This document shows, piece after piece, positions 13,601 through 26,137 of a stretch of 64,000 bases of DNA. The translations under genes were made by a program, and so were the position numbers. Below the pieces are notes generated by a model. It made no database searches, was not told where the DNA came from, and saw nothing but the letters and a program-made list of their open reading frames with translations. Source of the DNA: Himantopus leucocephalus (Eukaryota > Chordata > Aves > Charadriiformes > Recurvirostridae); contig RSEF01000004.1 in the NCBI GenBank assembly GCA_003993805.1, positions 18,123,821 to 18,187,820 of the forward strand, written 5' to 3'. The first letter of the stretch is position 1. Every line of letters starts with the position of its first letter.

Positions 13601-16207
13601 TAACTGTCCTAAAGTCAACATCTAAACTTCTTTTAACTTCAAGTGGATTAGGACTTTACTCTCACAACCAAGCACGCTCTAACATAGTACACAGTTTAAT
13701 CCAGTTTTCTGATTGGTCTTTTAGTTTATTCATTCCAGTCAGAAAATGTCTAAGATGCAATCTATTTTTTGTCCCTTTCGCTAAGGAAACGAGGTTTATG
13801 CCTTACATCTATCTGGTTTTCCCGTGGTAACTTTTGAAACTATTTTGAAATGCATTTCGTAGAGAGATAGAGGTCTCAAAGACAGTAAGTTCCTGCAAAC
13901 TGACGGTCCTCAAAGTAGTTCTCAACAGTCAAGGGTTCAGTGGATGAGGCCCTCTCAGCAGCTTTTATGTGTGCTCCCATCGAGGCTGGAGTGTGAGCGT
14001 GCTCTTTATTAGACACCATCTATTGCACACAGGAGAGAAACACAATCAGTGTTCGCACTTGGACAATTTTAACTTTAGTCCTGAACTTCTTGGATGCCAA
14101 AGCATATATGCAGAAGAAAAAAATAGACCCTGAACCAGACTTCATCAGTTCTGCTGTTCACTTACCGAGATGCTTTGCATGCCAGATACTATGGTCTCAT
14201 GCTTGGGTCAATCTCATTACTTTTTTTTAAAGAAGTTGTTGAAGACAACTTTGGATGAGATGAGAGCTCATGTAAATTGTGTTTACATATATATTGTACT
14301 GTGAGTTACAGCTGGCTTTGTACCTCTATAGATGGCTAATTGTAGCCCTGTCAGAAAGGAAATAAAAGGAATTCACAAAAGTGGAAAGACTCTGAAGCTT
14401 AGGAAAGAATATCTTTAATGAAATGCACCCACTTAAAAGGCAGCATTACATAAAACATAAAATATTCTAGGTTACAAATCTCATTAGCTTTGAGTAAACT
14501 CAGATCCTTGCTACAGAACTGAGTTAGTATGGCCCAGATGTGGCTTTAGATAGAAAACAGCCAGGGGGAGAAGATTTCTTCTTTACTGAAGAATCATATT
14601 CTAAATAGGGTTTTATCTCACTCCTGGATTTTTTTTTCTAAATTGTAGTTTTATTTATCATTCAATGTTATCAATATGAAGTGGGTACATTTTTAGGCTT
14701 TGGCTTACTATTATTATGAAAAATGAAACTCTAGTTAAACTTAGTGGCATTTTTATGTCACCCACAGGGTCCCTCTGGTTTGGGGCTTGTATCTAAATCA
14801 CCAGGTTTTAAAATATGTCTTCCGTATGATTTCAGCTATACCTGTGAATGACTGACATGTCTTAAGTGAAAGATCTCTTGTCCCCAGTGGTAGTTAAAGG
14901 CAGAGCTGTCTTTTTTGAATTATTTTATTTCACAAGCTTTTAATCATACTTGTCAAGCTCTCACATACTCTTTCTTTTAAGTATATTCTTACACAAACAC
15001 ATGCTAGGGAGGAGATGGCTGTTGTTTGTTCTCTTGTTCCATTCCAAGCACATCTTCGGCATGGTAGGGTAACCTTAAAAGAAATATAATATCATAGTAA
15101 ATTGCAATGTGGTGAGGAGTGGCCCTCTTTCAAATGCTGAAGAATTTGGTGGTTGTAAAACAACAGCTAAAGCCCTAAAGAACATGCTGGAACTAAATCA
15201 AATAATGTGGTTATTCTTTAAATAAATACTGAGTTTGTTAATGAGATGGAGTTCGTTCCCCTCTCTTAAAGTTATCTTTATGACATTTCTGTGAATGTGA
15301 ATTAATTTGAAGACCATTGTGAGATTGGCTTAACTGTATTCTTCACCACTTCATTGAATTTTCTACACCTGAAGCATCAATTAGTATATTTATAGTCAAG
15401 GTATTGAACAATTTAGATTTTTTTCAGTTATTGTTCTCATGGATCCCAACCAGAGTGTTCTTGTGTCTCACATACGGCATGAAATCTGAATGCCACAAGG
15501 GTTCCCATACTTCCAGAGGGGGCCTAACAGCTACTCTGTCCTGTTTTTACTGCTCAGGATAAGACATTGTCCTTTTTTGTTTCTGGCAGGCTTTGGTACA
15601 AAACTATAATGATGGCTATTGTGGTTGTTATTTTTGTAGTTGTTATTTTTATAGCTCCACAGGCAAATAAATACATTTGAAAAATTAGGCAGGAACTTAG
15701 TATCTGGGTCTCATTTAGAACACCAGGCTCTAAAATTACCTCCTGTGAAACTTTAGTAATGCCGTTGAATGGCTGTGCATTGAATGACTGACTTAAGTGT
15801 CTGTTTGTGCTAAAAGGAGCAGTGCTGCTTGGAGAGCTTGCAGTTTGCAAGACATTTTTTAAATGTACACAGTGAAGCCCAGTAGTTGTATTTAAAATTA
15901 TTTATTGATGGAGAAGTAAGTGAAGGAGTGATATTTGGACCAAGAATTGTTTTCAAGAAGAAATAGCCTGTTTTCCCCTCAAGCTCATTTCTGAATTTCA
16001 GGAGAAAAAAGAGTCTTATAAACCTCTAAAAATTTCTAAGGCTGAATTGCCAGTGTCAGGTGTCAGTTGCTTCCTGTCTGTGGTACCTTGGAAATCCACA
16101 AGTATGTCATTATCTGTATGGTAGGACTTCTGCTTTGAAGCTGACAGTGTAGGCTGCGTCTGCTTTGGTTCCAGTTTTACGTAAGCTAAAATTAATTCCT
16201 AGTACTT
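7697..16207. other. Unique non-coding DNA
   Basis: No supported gene. Short frames on both strands (up to about 100 codons) resemble no known protein. A strong donor-like site after position 7785 has an acceptor-like partner, but all three frames between them are closed. It includes an A-rich tract (9377-9414) and the TAAT-containing quasi-palindrome at 11913-11940. Nothing else recognisable. Confidence 0.6.
11913..11940. promoter_or_regulatory. 28-bp quasi-palindrome with clustered TAAT/ATTA cores
   Basis: The segment begins CTAGTTAATTAAT and ends GCTAATTAGCTAG. Folding it on itself gives 11 Watson-Crick pairs and three G-T pairs out of 14. It holds several TAAT or ATTA cores, the known core of homeodomain binding sites, including a GCTAATTAGC palindrome. 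A regulatory role is inference, because AT-rich DNA makes such cores common. Confidence 0.25.
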
Positions 16208-16855
16208 ATGACAACCTTCATCTACTACCTATATCATCTCCCTTTGCACCTAATGAAGAGAGAACATCTGTCTCTTCTCTGTTATTCTGTCTCTTTGTTA
16301 TCTAGCAGGCTGAGGGATGGTGGGACGAACGTGGGCAGTGGACAAGATCTCGATAACACAGGAACTAGAAATACTGGGGAGCACGGTGCAGACACTTATA
16401 TGAATGACTATGTTCAGATTTGCTTGAAGGCAAAGGTTATTAACCCTGCCTTATCGGCCATGCTTGGTCTGCGTTGGCTCTTGCACAGCCTTTTGTGTGT
16501 GTCTTTGCTGCGATCTCCTGGCTTCCAGTTTCTGGGAGGACATAACGGGGCAGATGGGTATGATGCGGAGAGATCTAATTTTGTCCTTGCAGGTTTTGTT
16601 GGCATAGTCTCTATTCCACGCAAAGAAACTGCCCCTGCTTGCCATCCCAAGCAGCTTTCGAGCTGCTTCATTGTTGTGCCTTTAGCTAATCAGTTCTTGA
16701 AAGGAAACTATAGACAAGATAATCTGACTATGGACCCAAGCTTTGCCACTGCTTGCAGTTACGTGTGTTGTGTCATGAGTCGAATTCAGAAACAAAAATG
16801 TTATTTAGGGGAAGATTTTAAGGCTTCTCCAACACTGGCCAGGCTAGAGACTTGA
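16208..16855 (+). other. Longest open frame in the window (215 codons), doubtful as a gene
   Basis: An ATG-to-stop frame of 215 codons, clearly longer than any other here, in a stretch with more G+C and CpG than its surroundings. The translated product has no domain, signal peptide or motif I recognise. It has scattered Cys and hydrophobic runs, as expected of chance translation. Overlapping minus-strand frames (85 and 64 codons) are also open, suggesting that local base composition lowers stop frequency. Acceptor-like sequences occur inside it (before about 16307 and before 16594). It may be a chance frame, part of a decayed retroelement, or a lineage-specific transcript. Confidence 0.15.
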
Positions 16856-18291
16856 ACTTAGCTTTTCCATTTCTGTCTTATCCTCATTTTGACCAGAACT
16901 TCCCTCTTTTTTCTAAGAAATGCTTCTGGTGGAATGTTCAGAGAAAAAATTTGTCCTCCAGAAAAAAAAGTTTACTGAAAAATATTGCTTCCCATTCTCG
17001 TCATAAAGCATCAGTTTAGTCTTTAAAACCCCCATAGCATCGTGCCAGCCCTCAATTAACAAACAATAAAAAATGAGCTCACTACCCATCTAGACTATCA
17101 TTATGAAAGGAGCTTTTGTAAATATATGGTCCTACAGCAGTTCCAAATGCCACCTTCTACATGGGCTTTAGATATATTTGCTGCATTAAATAACAGCAAT
17201 ATATTTAATTGAACATGCTTATTGAAAACTAGTTGCCTACTACAGAATATCTATTGAATTCCAGTGGCCTGGTGTGACCGAGGTCACGGTACATAAATTT
17301 GATTGTAATCCCAAATTAAATTTACATATACTTGCTGTATAATAACAGCGAAGTAAGAAAATGAAACACAGCCTCCTCCCCAGTATAGCTTTGAGAACCT
17401 AGAAAATTTCAGCTCTGTTGGTCAGATTAGTTACTTGTAGAAGTTACTGCTAGTCCCTTGAAATAATTGTATTAATCCCACTTCCTATCTCTAAGAATCT
17501 GTGCTTATGGTCTTTTAAAAAAAAGACAAAGTGAAATTCTCAGAAAAATTATGTTCTGTGATGTATCTGGGATTTCTTGTACTGTATGTCTGAATAAAAA
17601 TTACTAATGCAAGAATGTCTTCTTTTCAGAAATAAACAAGTTACTCATACGCTGAGTTGTTTTATTTTGTTGGTTATTTGGTTGCCACTTGCCCAAATTG
17701 TACAACATATAACCTCTGACTCTCTAAAAAATTGCTTTTATCATTTTCTTTTATGGAGGTATTTATGTTTAGAGCCTTTGCCAGTCTCAAGAGAAATGGA
17801 ATTTCTTTCGCTATCTTTTGTCTTGAAGCTTGAATTGTTTAGCATTATGCCTTAGTTGCATTTGAGTCATATCGCTATATAATGGTTGTACTCTGTCAAG
17901 CATTCATGGGGCAAAGAGCATATTGTAGCAGCATAAGAAAACAATACTATGAATGTTACACAGCAATGGGAAGATTTTTAGATTTTACAGAAGAAAGCGT
18001 TTTTTGGACTTAAGGCTTAATCAAGGAAATCTGAATTATTACTAGTAACCAGTGAACTGCTTCTCTAGATGAGAACTGTTCACATCAGCACTTCTTAGCA
18101 GCTATGCATACCTCACTGAAATCTTGTGGTAATGATTTTATTTTTAACATGATTTGACTAACAGATTGCATACCTACTGAAATCAAATATGAAGAAATAC
18201 GGCAAAAGCTGCCTAAACAGGATACATGAACTCACTTTGTCTGCTAGTAAAATTAAATTATTAATGGTTTAATTTCTTATTTTTTCCACAG
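16856..18291. other. Unique non-coding DNA upstream of exon candidate
   Basis: No supported gene. It contains GTGACCGAGGTCAC at 17274-17287, an everted pair of AGGTCA-like half-sites. The last 20 or so bases before 18292 form a pyrimidine-rich tract ending in CACAG, a canonical 3' splice site. Confidence 0.55.
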
Positions 18292-18396
18292 GATTTGAGG
18301 TTCCAATTAAAACTGTGTTTGGGCCATTGCTTTGCCTGCCAGTACTTAATCTTTTCCGAAAGCCTCATCACTTATCTAAAACAAAAGAAGAACGAG
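18292..18396 (+). CDS. Candidate internal coding exon, product unknown
   Basis: A 105-nt segment is preceded by a strong splice acceptor (tttcttattttttccacag) and followed by a strong donor (gag then gtaagg). Its length is a multiple of three. In the frame entered with two leftover bases it is open throughout for 34 complete codons, beginning FEVPIKTVFGPLLCLP and ending LSKTKEER: a hydrophobic, proline-containing part followed by a basic tail. That frame would make it a symmetric phase 1-1 exon. The frame starting at the first base is also open, beginning DLRFQLKLCLGH, so the true frame is not certain; the third frame has an immediate stop. I do not recognise the protein, and no partner exon is evident in the window, which would fit long flanking introns. 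It could be chance or a non-coding exon. Confidence 0.3.
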
Positions 18397-21300
18397 GTAA
18401 GGAGAGAAAGTAATGAAATGCAGCGTAGCACATCTGTCAAAGGAACAGAAAGTAGCTTTAAAAAAAAAATCCAGGATCAATGACATTAAAAAATTATTTG
18501 TTGAGCACTAAATGTGTTCATGTTAGGCATCTTAATTCTAAGGGATCTGTAATTACCATTATGTTCTTGTATACACTGAGGGTTTGGTTGTTTGTGTTTA
18601 AGAGATTTACTGCTGATGTAGCCACGGGATACGAATGACTGATAGGAATAGGAGCTCTGGAATTGCTAAATGCACCTCTCTGCTATGGAGTCCTTTGGAA
18701 GACTGTTTGACATCTTGATGCTGAACTTATGAACGCAATTAATGTTTCTGACATTATTTAAAATTCGGTTTTGCATCAGTCTAGATTTATGTTCCCCAAA
18801 TATGCATAATGCAATATTGGGTACTGTATTTAAAAGCCTTAGCCGTTTCAGCACTTGGAGCTATGCTATCCTTTGTTGTTGATAATAGGTCTAAAATACC
18901 TGGAATTGACTTTTGCTATGTCACTTCGGATTACGATAATATGCAACAAGGCAGGCATAACCAGAGGTGACTAAGAAGAGTAGTACAGTGATTTAGGATG
19001 TAAGGGAGACATGGTTTGAAAAATGAGAGCCTTTTTTGAGCCTGAAAAGTATAGCCTGCAGTGGCCACCTCTGTAGTCACTGCTGACATTCACCAAGAAG
19101 GAATATTGGGATTGCAGTTCTTATTTTTCCCATTCGCTCATTTTTCCTGTATTCTCGGATTTCTGCCAAGGGTCAGTTTCAAACTAATACTAGCTGGTGC
19201 AGACCAGGCTCACTGGCGGCTGAATATCCTTTCACCTCATATGAAAACCAGGAGGCTAGAAAGCTGCTTGGCTTCTCACCTTTTCAACATGCAATAGCAT
19301 GTATTTGGTTTGGGACTGTTAAGCATATATCTTATCTAGAGTCTCTCTCAAGAACACTATTTATAATTTTGCTTTCCTAGCTATATAAAGGGTCTTGTTA
19401 TGTAGCTGGGAAAAAATGTTGAATGTGGCATCATCAGACCATGGATAGCCATAGGCCATGCAGAAAATACCTGGTGGTAGTTGTCAGCAATAAGTAAAAC
19501 TGGGTATAGTAGGTGTGCTTTTAAAGCATGTGTGTTGCTGAGGGACAGTTGTACCTCCAGATCCAGAGTTGATAATATAAATAACGTACTGTTACAAGCA
19601 TTCCTAAAATATTTTCTACAATTGCTATCAGAAACTATTCTAACATATGTACATTGTTGGATATGCTATGTAAATCCTTGAGGTTTGTCAAATAACTTTC
19701 TGAATCCCATCTTACTGTAACTGTGTCTTACAGCACAGTTGTCCTCTATATTGCCCATCTAGAGCGTAATTTCTGCTAAAAGCTGCGGACGTTCACAGGA
19801 AACCATTTTGATTGACATTTGATCTTACAGAATTTGACTGAATAATGGCTTTGTTGAGCAGCTACAGTACAGATCTCATTGTATTGGTCTCAGACTGGAA
19901 AAGAGGATGAAAAACAAAAAACAGTTGTATAATTTAATAAAAATTGCTTCCTAGCATTGCTTATGGAAGCAAGATGAGGTGCTTACATAGAATTAGTTGT
20001 TACCAACAGGGTCCATCTTCGAAAAATGTAATTAAACTTTAAATTAACTACTCTTAATGGGATTTGAAAAAAGCACACTTGATTTGTCTGTAACTCTTAA
20101 AATTTCTTTCGGTGCCTTGTAATTACATTTCAAAGCTATTCTTTCAATAGGTAGATATTTGAAATTTAATGCCTTAAAGATTCTCTGATATTTACTTGTT
20201 TAAAAAATTAACTTTTCCACCTTCAAAACCTTCCTGTTTCTTCAAAACCCTGTTAGTGAGGTATGTTAACAACTTAAACCAGATAATCCTAGAAGTTATT
20301 AGCTTCTTATAAGCGTAATTACCTTATCGTGATGACTGTGGATGACATAAAAAAAAAATAAAAATCTTACACTGAATTGGTGCCTAAAATGGGTTATGTG
20401 CTAACGATGTACGCAGTTTAATTGGGACCCCTCTAGATACTGAAAACGGTCAAAGTTTTGTTGTGGTTTCTAACGAAAACAAGGTTTATATGATTACAGT
20501 AATGTGTATGTATGAGTGGGATGTCTCTGTGTCTATATCCCCCAATAATTTTTAACCTGTTGCCTGACATCGGGTTTTTTTTTAGCCCAATGACTGACAT
20601 TAACAGGAAAATAGAGTTTTGAAAGAAAATGACGTTCCCAACATTCTAGTGAAAATACATGGCTGGGCAGAAAAAAGGGATTTTTAAATTGCCCTAAGGG
20701 AAGCCACTTTGTAATCTTTAAAAAATTCTGCAACAGAAAGAGACCTAATTAATTTGCCAAGTTTGGAGAGGTGTTTCAGTCCGAAGCTGCACATTTTAAA
20801 CACAGGAGGATCCACAAAGAAAATTTGTGAATGCAGGGAATTGTCCTGGGGTTCTGCTCAGGAAATCAGCCAGCCTTCCTCCTTATGTGCTCTGAACTTC
20901 TCCCTCTTCCTCGTGGTAAATATAACCCGTTTCTTTGTAAGATGCTGATATTTGATATCAAAACCGGGGGCTCAGTCTTGCAGCAATAGGAACATTTACT
21001 TTCAGGTTATAGCTTTTGTGTTTAAAAGCAAAAAACATTATTGTACGTGTGGTTGGCAGGCATTGTGCTTTATGGTTTATTATATTTGCAGTTTCGACTG
21101 TAAACATAGAAAAACATCCATTTTGCTTATGCGACAGCTTATTGCTCCTATTGAACAGTAACAAACCTTATGCTGTGGATGAAAGAATTTGATTTATCTG
21201 CGTTATTAAGTATACTAGGTATGTGATTAGACGTCAGTCTCATAAACCATGTCTTATGTTGCTGTTTTGTAAATTCCTGCTAGCTTGTACAATCGGGGAA

Positions 21301-24300
21301 GGGTTCTGCAGTGAAGTTCTTAAGCCAGTACAATATATGTCAACACATGGCTCCTAGCCATTGCCAAGTCTTGATGGTGTTACAGGCCTTCAAGATGAAA
21401 TGTGGTTTCCTGGATAATTTGTATAATGCGTCTTTAAGGTATTCATATTTTCAAGATGCATTTGGATTTACAGGCTATAAAAGATAAAGCATGCTTTGCA
21501 GTTTCTATTTTAGATATAGTACCATTTAAAATGCTTGAGGCTGCTCCTCCATACAGTGGATGGTTTGCTCTGAGGATCTTAAACATTCATTTCTACTGGT
21601 TCTCATATCAGAGATTCTCCATTAATATTGTCAGAGTGAAATAGGAGACTGACTGCTGGGAATCTCCAGGCAATCAATGAAAAATACTTTGCAACAATAC
21701 TGTCCTTTTCACTTTCGTTAAAGGTTGTGAAAGCAATTTACAAACATTAATAACACATTACAGTAAGCTCCTGAAGCTAGATCTCTGTGAGCATTCAGTC
21801 CTAGAAACTTTTAAACTGAGATAAAAATGGGTAACAGCTATGCTATGACAGTGGAAACTAGCCATTCCTTTTGGGGCACCATTTTTTTGTGGACCCTCTT
21901 GGACATCCATAACGTTTTGTTTCAAAAAATGCTCACAGGTTGCAGCTTCCGAGCTCTGGAGTCAACTTTTTAAGGCTGAGCTTTGATTTTTCAGTCGGGG
22001 CTCTGGTCCATCTTGAGCTTTTTATTAACTTGGTCTAAATTTTGAAAGAATCTGGAGAATCAAAAGGGAACAAAGATGCTAACTGGAGAGGAAATATAGT
22101 TTCATTGAATCTCCTGAGAATAAAATCAGCTTTCTAATGGCAGTGTTCACCCTGCCTCGGTATAGAAACTTTTTTAGTGTTTGTGTTGATTGTGTTCAAC
22201 GTTCTATCCATTTTATGCTGTTGAAAGGCTAGACCCAACAACTGTGAATTACGGATAAGGAAGAATAGCCTCAAACGTCAAATAGCAAAGCCTTTTTTTC
22301 TCCTTTCCTCCTCCCTCCCCTGTAATTCCATGAAGTGTTTGTTTAAATTTTACAGAGTGTTCTGTATATTAATGCAAAACTTTTATTCTATATTTACTAC
22401 TCCTACCCAAGATAGCTTAATATAGGGTAGGAACTACCGAATTGTCAGAAAAGTGCCTGGCAAATTATTATGCTTGTGTCTCATTAACTCGTCTCACTGG
22501 AGCCTCCTTCCGACTTTCACAGGCTGAAAATGCGTTAGCAATATATTTCGTAGTGATTCCAAGATACGTTTACAGAGTAAGTGTAAGTTACAGAGATAGC
22601 AAAGTGGGCAATAGCATGCTTTATTCCTTATTCTTTTCTGCAACAAAAATCTCCTTTTCCTATCAGTGGAAATCCATGATGCAAAGGTGACATATTTTAC
22701 ATTGTCCAGTACCATAAACCGCATGCACACATACCCTACCATTTGAATCGTGATCTCATATACTCTCCTTGTTTCTATTTATAATATAAAACCAGTGTTT
22801 TTTAAGATAGAATTAAAGCGTTTCTTAGAGATAACTTGAACTATCAAGCAGTGAAATGTCATTACTCCTTTAATTATGTACATAAACTAAAAAACTGCAA
22901 TGCACTTTCTCAGTAATTCACCATGGAGACAGTTTCTTGCAGTATTCCAGAGTTCTGTCCTTTAAGATAAATGTATTCTAATGCAATTCAAATTATTTTA
23001 CAATCTTTAAAGTCTCATTTTACAAATCACTGATGTATTAACTTAACTTAATCATCTATCTGAGTTTCGTTGAGCAAAAGTGCCTATGTGGTAGAGATGT
23101 TTCTTACTTCTTCCAACATATTCTATAAACTGGTGAATCCATAATAGGAAAGATAAAATGAATAATTCAAAATATCAATGCTGACCAAGGACCAGAGATA
23201 CTTACAGTATTAATACATTTTTGGTTTTGTGCCTGTAGGCCATAATTTTACAGATAAAACGTAGTTTGGAGTAAATAAAGCCAATCACTATGTACTGTAC
23301 CTATAAATATAGTAGTATGTGCTTTTACTAGCATTAGAAGGATTGTGTGAGTACATTCTGTGATGGATTTTCCTAGCATCAAAAAGGCAATAACTGATTA
23401 AATATATATCTTCTGCCTGACACATTTCACTTGTACTTCCACAAAAGTGATCGTATCCTGTTCTTTTCCTCTTTTGATTGTTAATGCTTTCCAGCACGAG
23501 GGAGGCCTGTGGCACCAAACAGCAGTTCCCCAAACGCTGCTGGGGTTGAATGCTTTGCCGCCTTGCTTGGAAGGAAATCAGCACTGAATTGTCCTTCTTA
23601 GGCTGTCAGTGAACAGCAAGGCCAGAAATACCAAGACACTAGATGAACTCAAATAATTTTAGGCACAAGGGCTCAAAGGTGCCTCTTTATCCTGGTGAAA
23701 TCCTACCATAGGCTTGCCAGCAAGACGGTAGTTGCAAGATCTTCTGCTCAGACTTGCAAGCGTGTTTGTGCAGGTGTCTGAGCCTCACTGCGTTCTGGAG
23801 TTGGGGCAACGAGGCAGAGGAGCACAGCATTCGCTCTGTTCCTCAGTAGCCTGCGGTCACTAAAAGTCTGCTGTCCAAGTTTCACTTCACTTAAGACTAC
23901 GCATAACAGTGCCTTTTAGTGATAATTTCATTTTGTTAACAGCTAAGAAAAAAACCCCAAACCACCAGAATTAATATTCTGAGCATCTCTCTTTGGTTGC
24001 AGCAACCTCTACTGCAACTCTTTTTCCCTCTATTCCCCAAAAAATTATTTGGAGATTATCTTGGATACTAATTGTTACATAGTTTTCAGGTGGCTTAGTA
24101 TACTAAAGTTCTGCCTCCAGAGATTTAGATAAAACTCTGTGTAAGTAGACTGATCTTATCCTAATCCCTGGTAGGCATTCTTCCAAATCTTAAAACTACA
24201 ATTTCAGTCATGTCAAAATAATTTTTTTTTTTTAACCCAGGTAGCTCAGTACTTGAAAGAAAAGAATAGTTGCTGCAGGTCAGGACTTAACAGAGGTGGG

Positions 24301-26004
24301 GAGATATGAACAGTGGTAACATAACACTGTCTCGATTGTACCATCCTTTGTGGTACACGTTAAATTCAGCTGAAAAACAAAAATATAAGAAGGTGTCAAG
24401 TATGGAAAAAACCTGTAGGAAAACAAACCAAAACAGCGTGTGTAAGCTCTTAAATTAATTACTGCAGATTTATTTTGATTTGTATCTGAAACACAGCAGG
24501 CAGAAGAAAGAGAAATTGCATTTGCTGGAATAAAAATAGATCATTCCAGTGCACAGTAGCTCCGTTAAGCTCTCTGTAGGTTTACAAGCCTAGAGAGCTT
24601 GTCCCTGTATTTCCTATTTCTTCATTTAAGGAAATTTTACATTTTATTTTCAACATAAAAACCATATAAAGATAGTAATACTGGATATATCAAAACTGTT
24701 TGATATAGGGTGGCTTATTCCTTATACTGTCAAGAATTTCAGGGCCAGCAACTTGGGGAAATCTAGATTTGTCAGGAGATTACTCTCCCTGACTTCTTCA
24801 GAAACTCCTGTTGGAGAAATTTGTTATCTCACATCACCAATGTCAGGAAGATTCTTTCTTTCAACTGCATAGGTACAGACCCACTACAGTCGCCTCGCTC
24901 TTAGTTTCCATCAGGGGGATGTATAAAATCTGTAGTTTCTGCACAACATTTGCCCAGTGGCTCTGTGCACGTTTGCAGGCTGGCTTTGTAAGTAGCAGCG
25001 GAGAATTTCAAACCTGTCTCAGTGCCTTTTACCAGAGTTCAGGCAGCAGCACCCGGACATCAGCATGCTGGACGCTTAGCTGTACCTTTGCTCAGTGCTG
25101 TGCCATCCCCAAATTAGCCTTAGGCAGGGCATGTCTGCAATCATTGCTTAATCGAGCACTTTGAGATTCTCTTCCAGAAATCTGATGGCAGAACTGCTGG
25201 GATCCATCTACTGTTAGAGAGCAGAAGTGAACTTCTAGAAGAAAGGTTACTTGCCAGTAAAAGTTATTTGAGTACTTGACATACACCTTCACATTTTGCC
25301 TGCCTTTTCCCCTCTCAGTTTCTTTAAAATACAGTTACACATCTGCTATCCAGGAGTGAGGGACAGGAGTAATTCTAAGTGTTGGTGTGGAAGGGCACGT
25401 GCGTATGTGCTGTTAGAAAGCCTGGTGCAAAGAACCACTTCATAGCAAAGAGTGGTTTCTGGATAAGCAACTATATTTTTATGGTACCTGCAGTGCATCA
25501 GGTATATAGCAAGCTTGACTGCAGTGCATTGAAGTAGGAGCATTCAAATTCATATATAAACAGCTATACCCGATAATAGTGCATGGACATTTTAAAAGCC
25601 ATTTGGAAATAGAAATACAGACAGAGATTGGGGAAAAGATTGAATTATAATTCAATCATCCCGTATCTATAAATTTTCTAGTGTCTATAACACCTTAAAA
25701 TAGGATTTATTTGCTTTAATAATTCATGGAAAGTTCACAGCAGGTAATTTATTAATAATACAGTGTCATCAATACAGATTTTGCCCAATTCCTATTTCTA
25801 TTCTGTTGAGCCTACTGGTCTGTTTTATTGCGGCAGCAAGAAGCTCAGTTTTAAACAACAGTGAAAGGAAGCCTATTACCTTGTTTTCAAAATAAAATAT
25901 AGAGATACCTGTGGAATAGAAAGCTTCAGTTTGAGGTCAGGAATAACTGCAAACATAGAATTACGCATACACTCCTGTTTCGATGGAAGCTAAAGGTCAC
26001 TATG
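18397..26004. other. Unique non-coding DNA
   Basis: No supported gene. Frames reach at most 117 codons (24811-25164), with no recognisable domain. It contains a stem-loop at 24567-24600 and a short pyrimidine tract near 22293-22321. No LINE remnant could be recognised. Confidence 0.6.
24567..24600. repeat. Imperfect stem-loop
   Basis: AAGCTCTCT at 24567-24575 is the exact reverse complement of AGAGAGCTT at 24592-24600, and three further pairs form past a two-base bulge. It is too short for a typical microRNA precursor. No function is assigned. Confidence 0.5.
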
Positions 26005-26137
26005 CATAAAAATACTTAAAGTGTGCATGCACTTAGATTTGAGTCACACCACTAAAATCAATGGAATGACTTTTACACTTATTGGTATAATTATTCTATT
26101 AAGATACATACTTAAGTGTTCTACTGATTCAGAGCCA
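26005..26137. repeat. Old amniote palindromic (MITE-like) repeat
   Basis: Blocks resembling 'acttaaagtgtgcatgcactta', 'gagtcacaccactaaaatcaatggaa', and 'acatacttaagtgttctactgattcagagcc' occur in the order seen in a widespread old amniote repeat whose consensus carries inverted 'gcttaag' and 'ccattgacttcaatgg' motifs and ends near 'gctggatcagggcc'. The ends are partly inverted relative to each other, which suits a non-autonomous DNA transposon. The copy is strongly mutated. The family was recognised from memory, and I claim no database name. Confidence 0.45.

Noticed and set aside
14166..14248. Minus-strand exon-like segment (donor tcg/gtaagt, pyrimidine-rich acceptor)
   Set aside because: All three frames contain stops, and nothing links it to another exon.
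15419..15560. Acceptor-like tttttttcag followed by an open frame
   Set aside because: No donor at the end of the open stretch, and the frame closes with a stop.
24811..25164. 117-codon frame rich in Cys and Ser
   Set aside because: No recognisable domain, and an opposite-strand frame overlaps; most likely chance.
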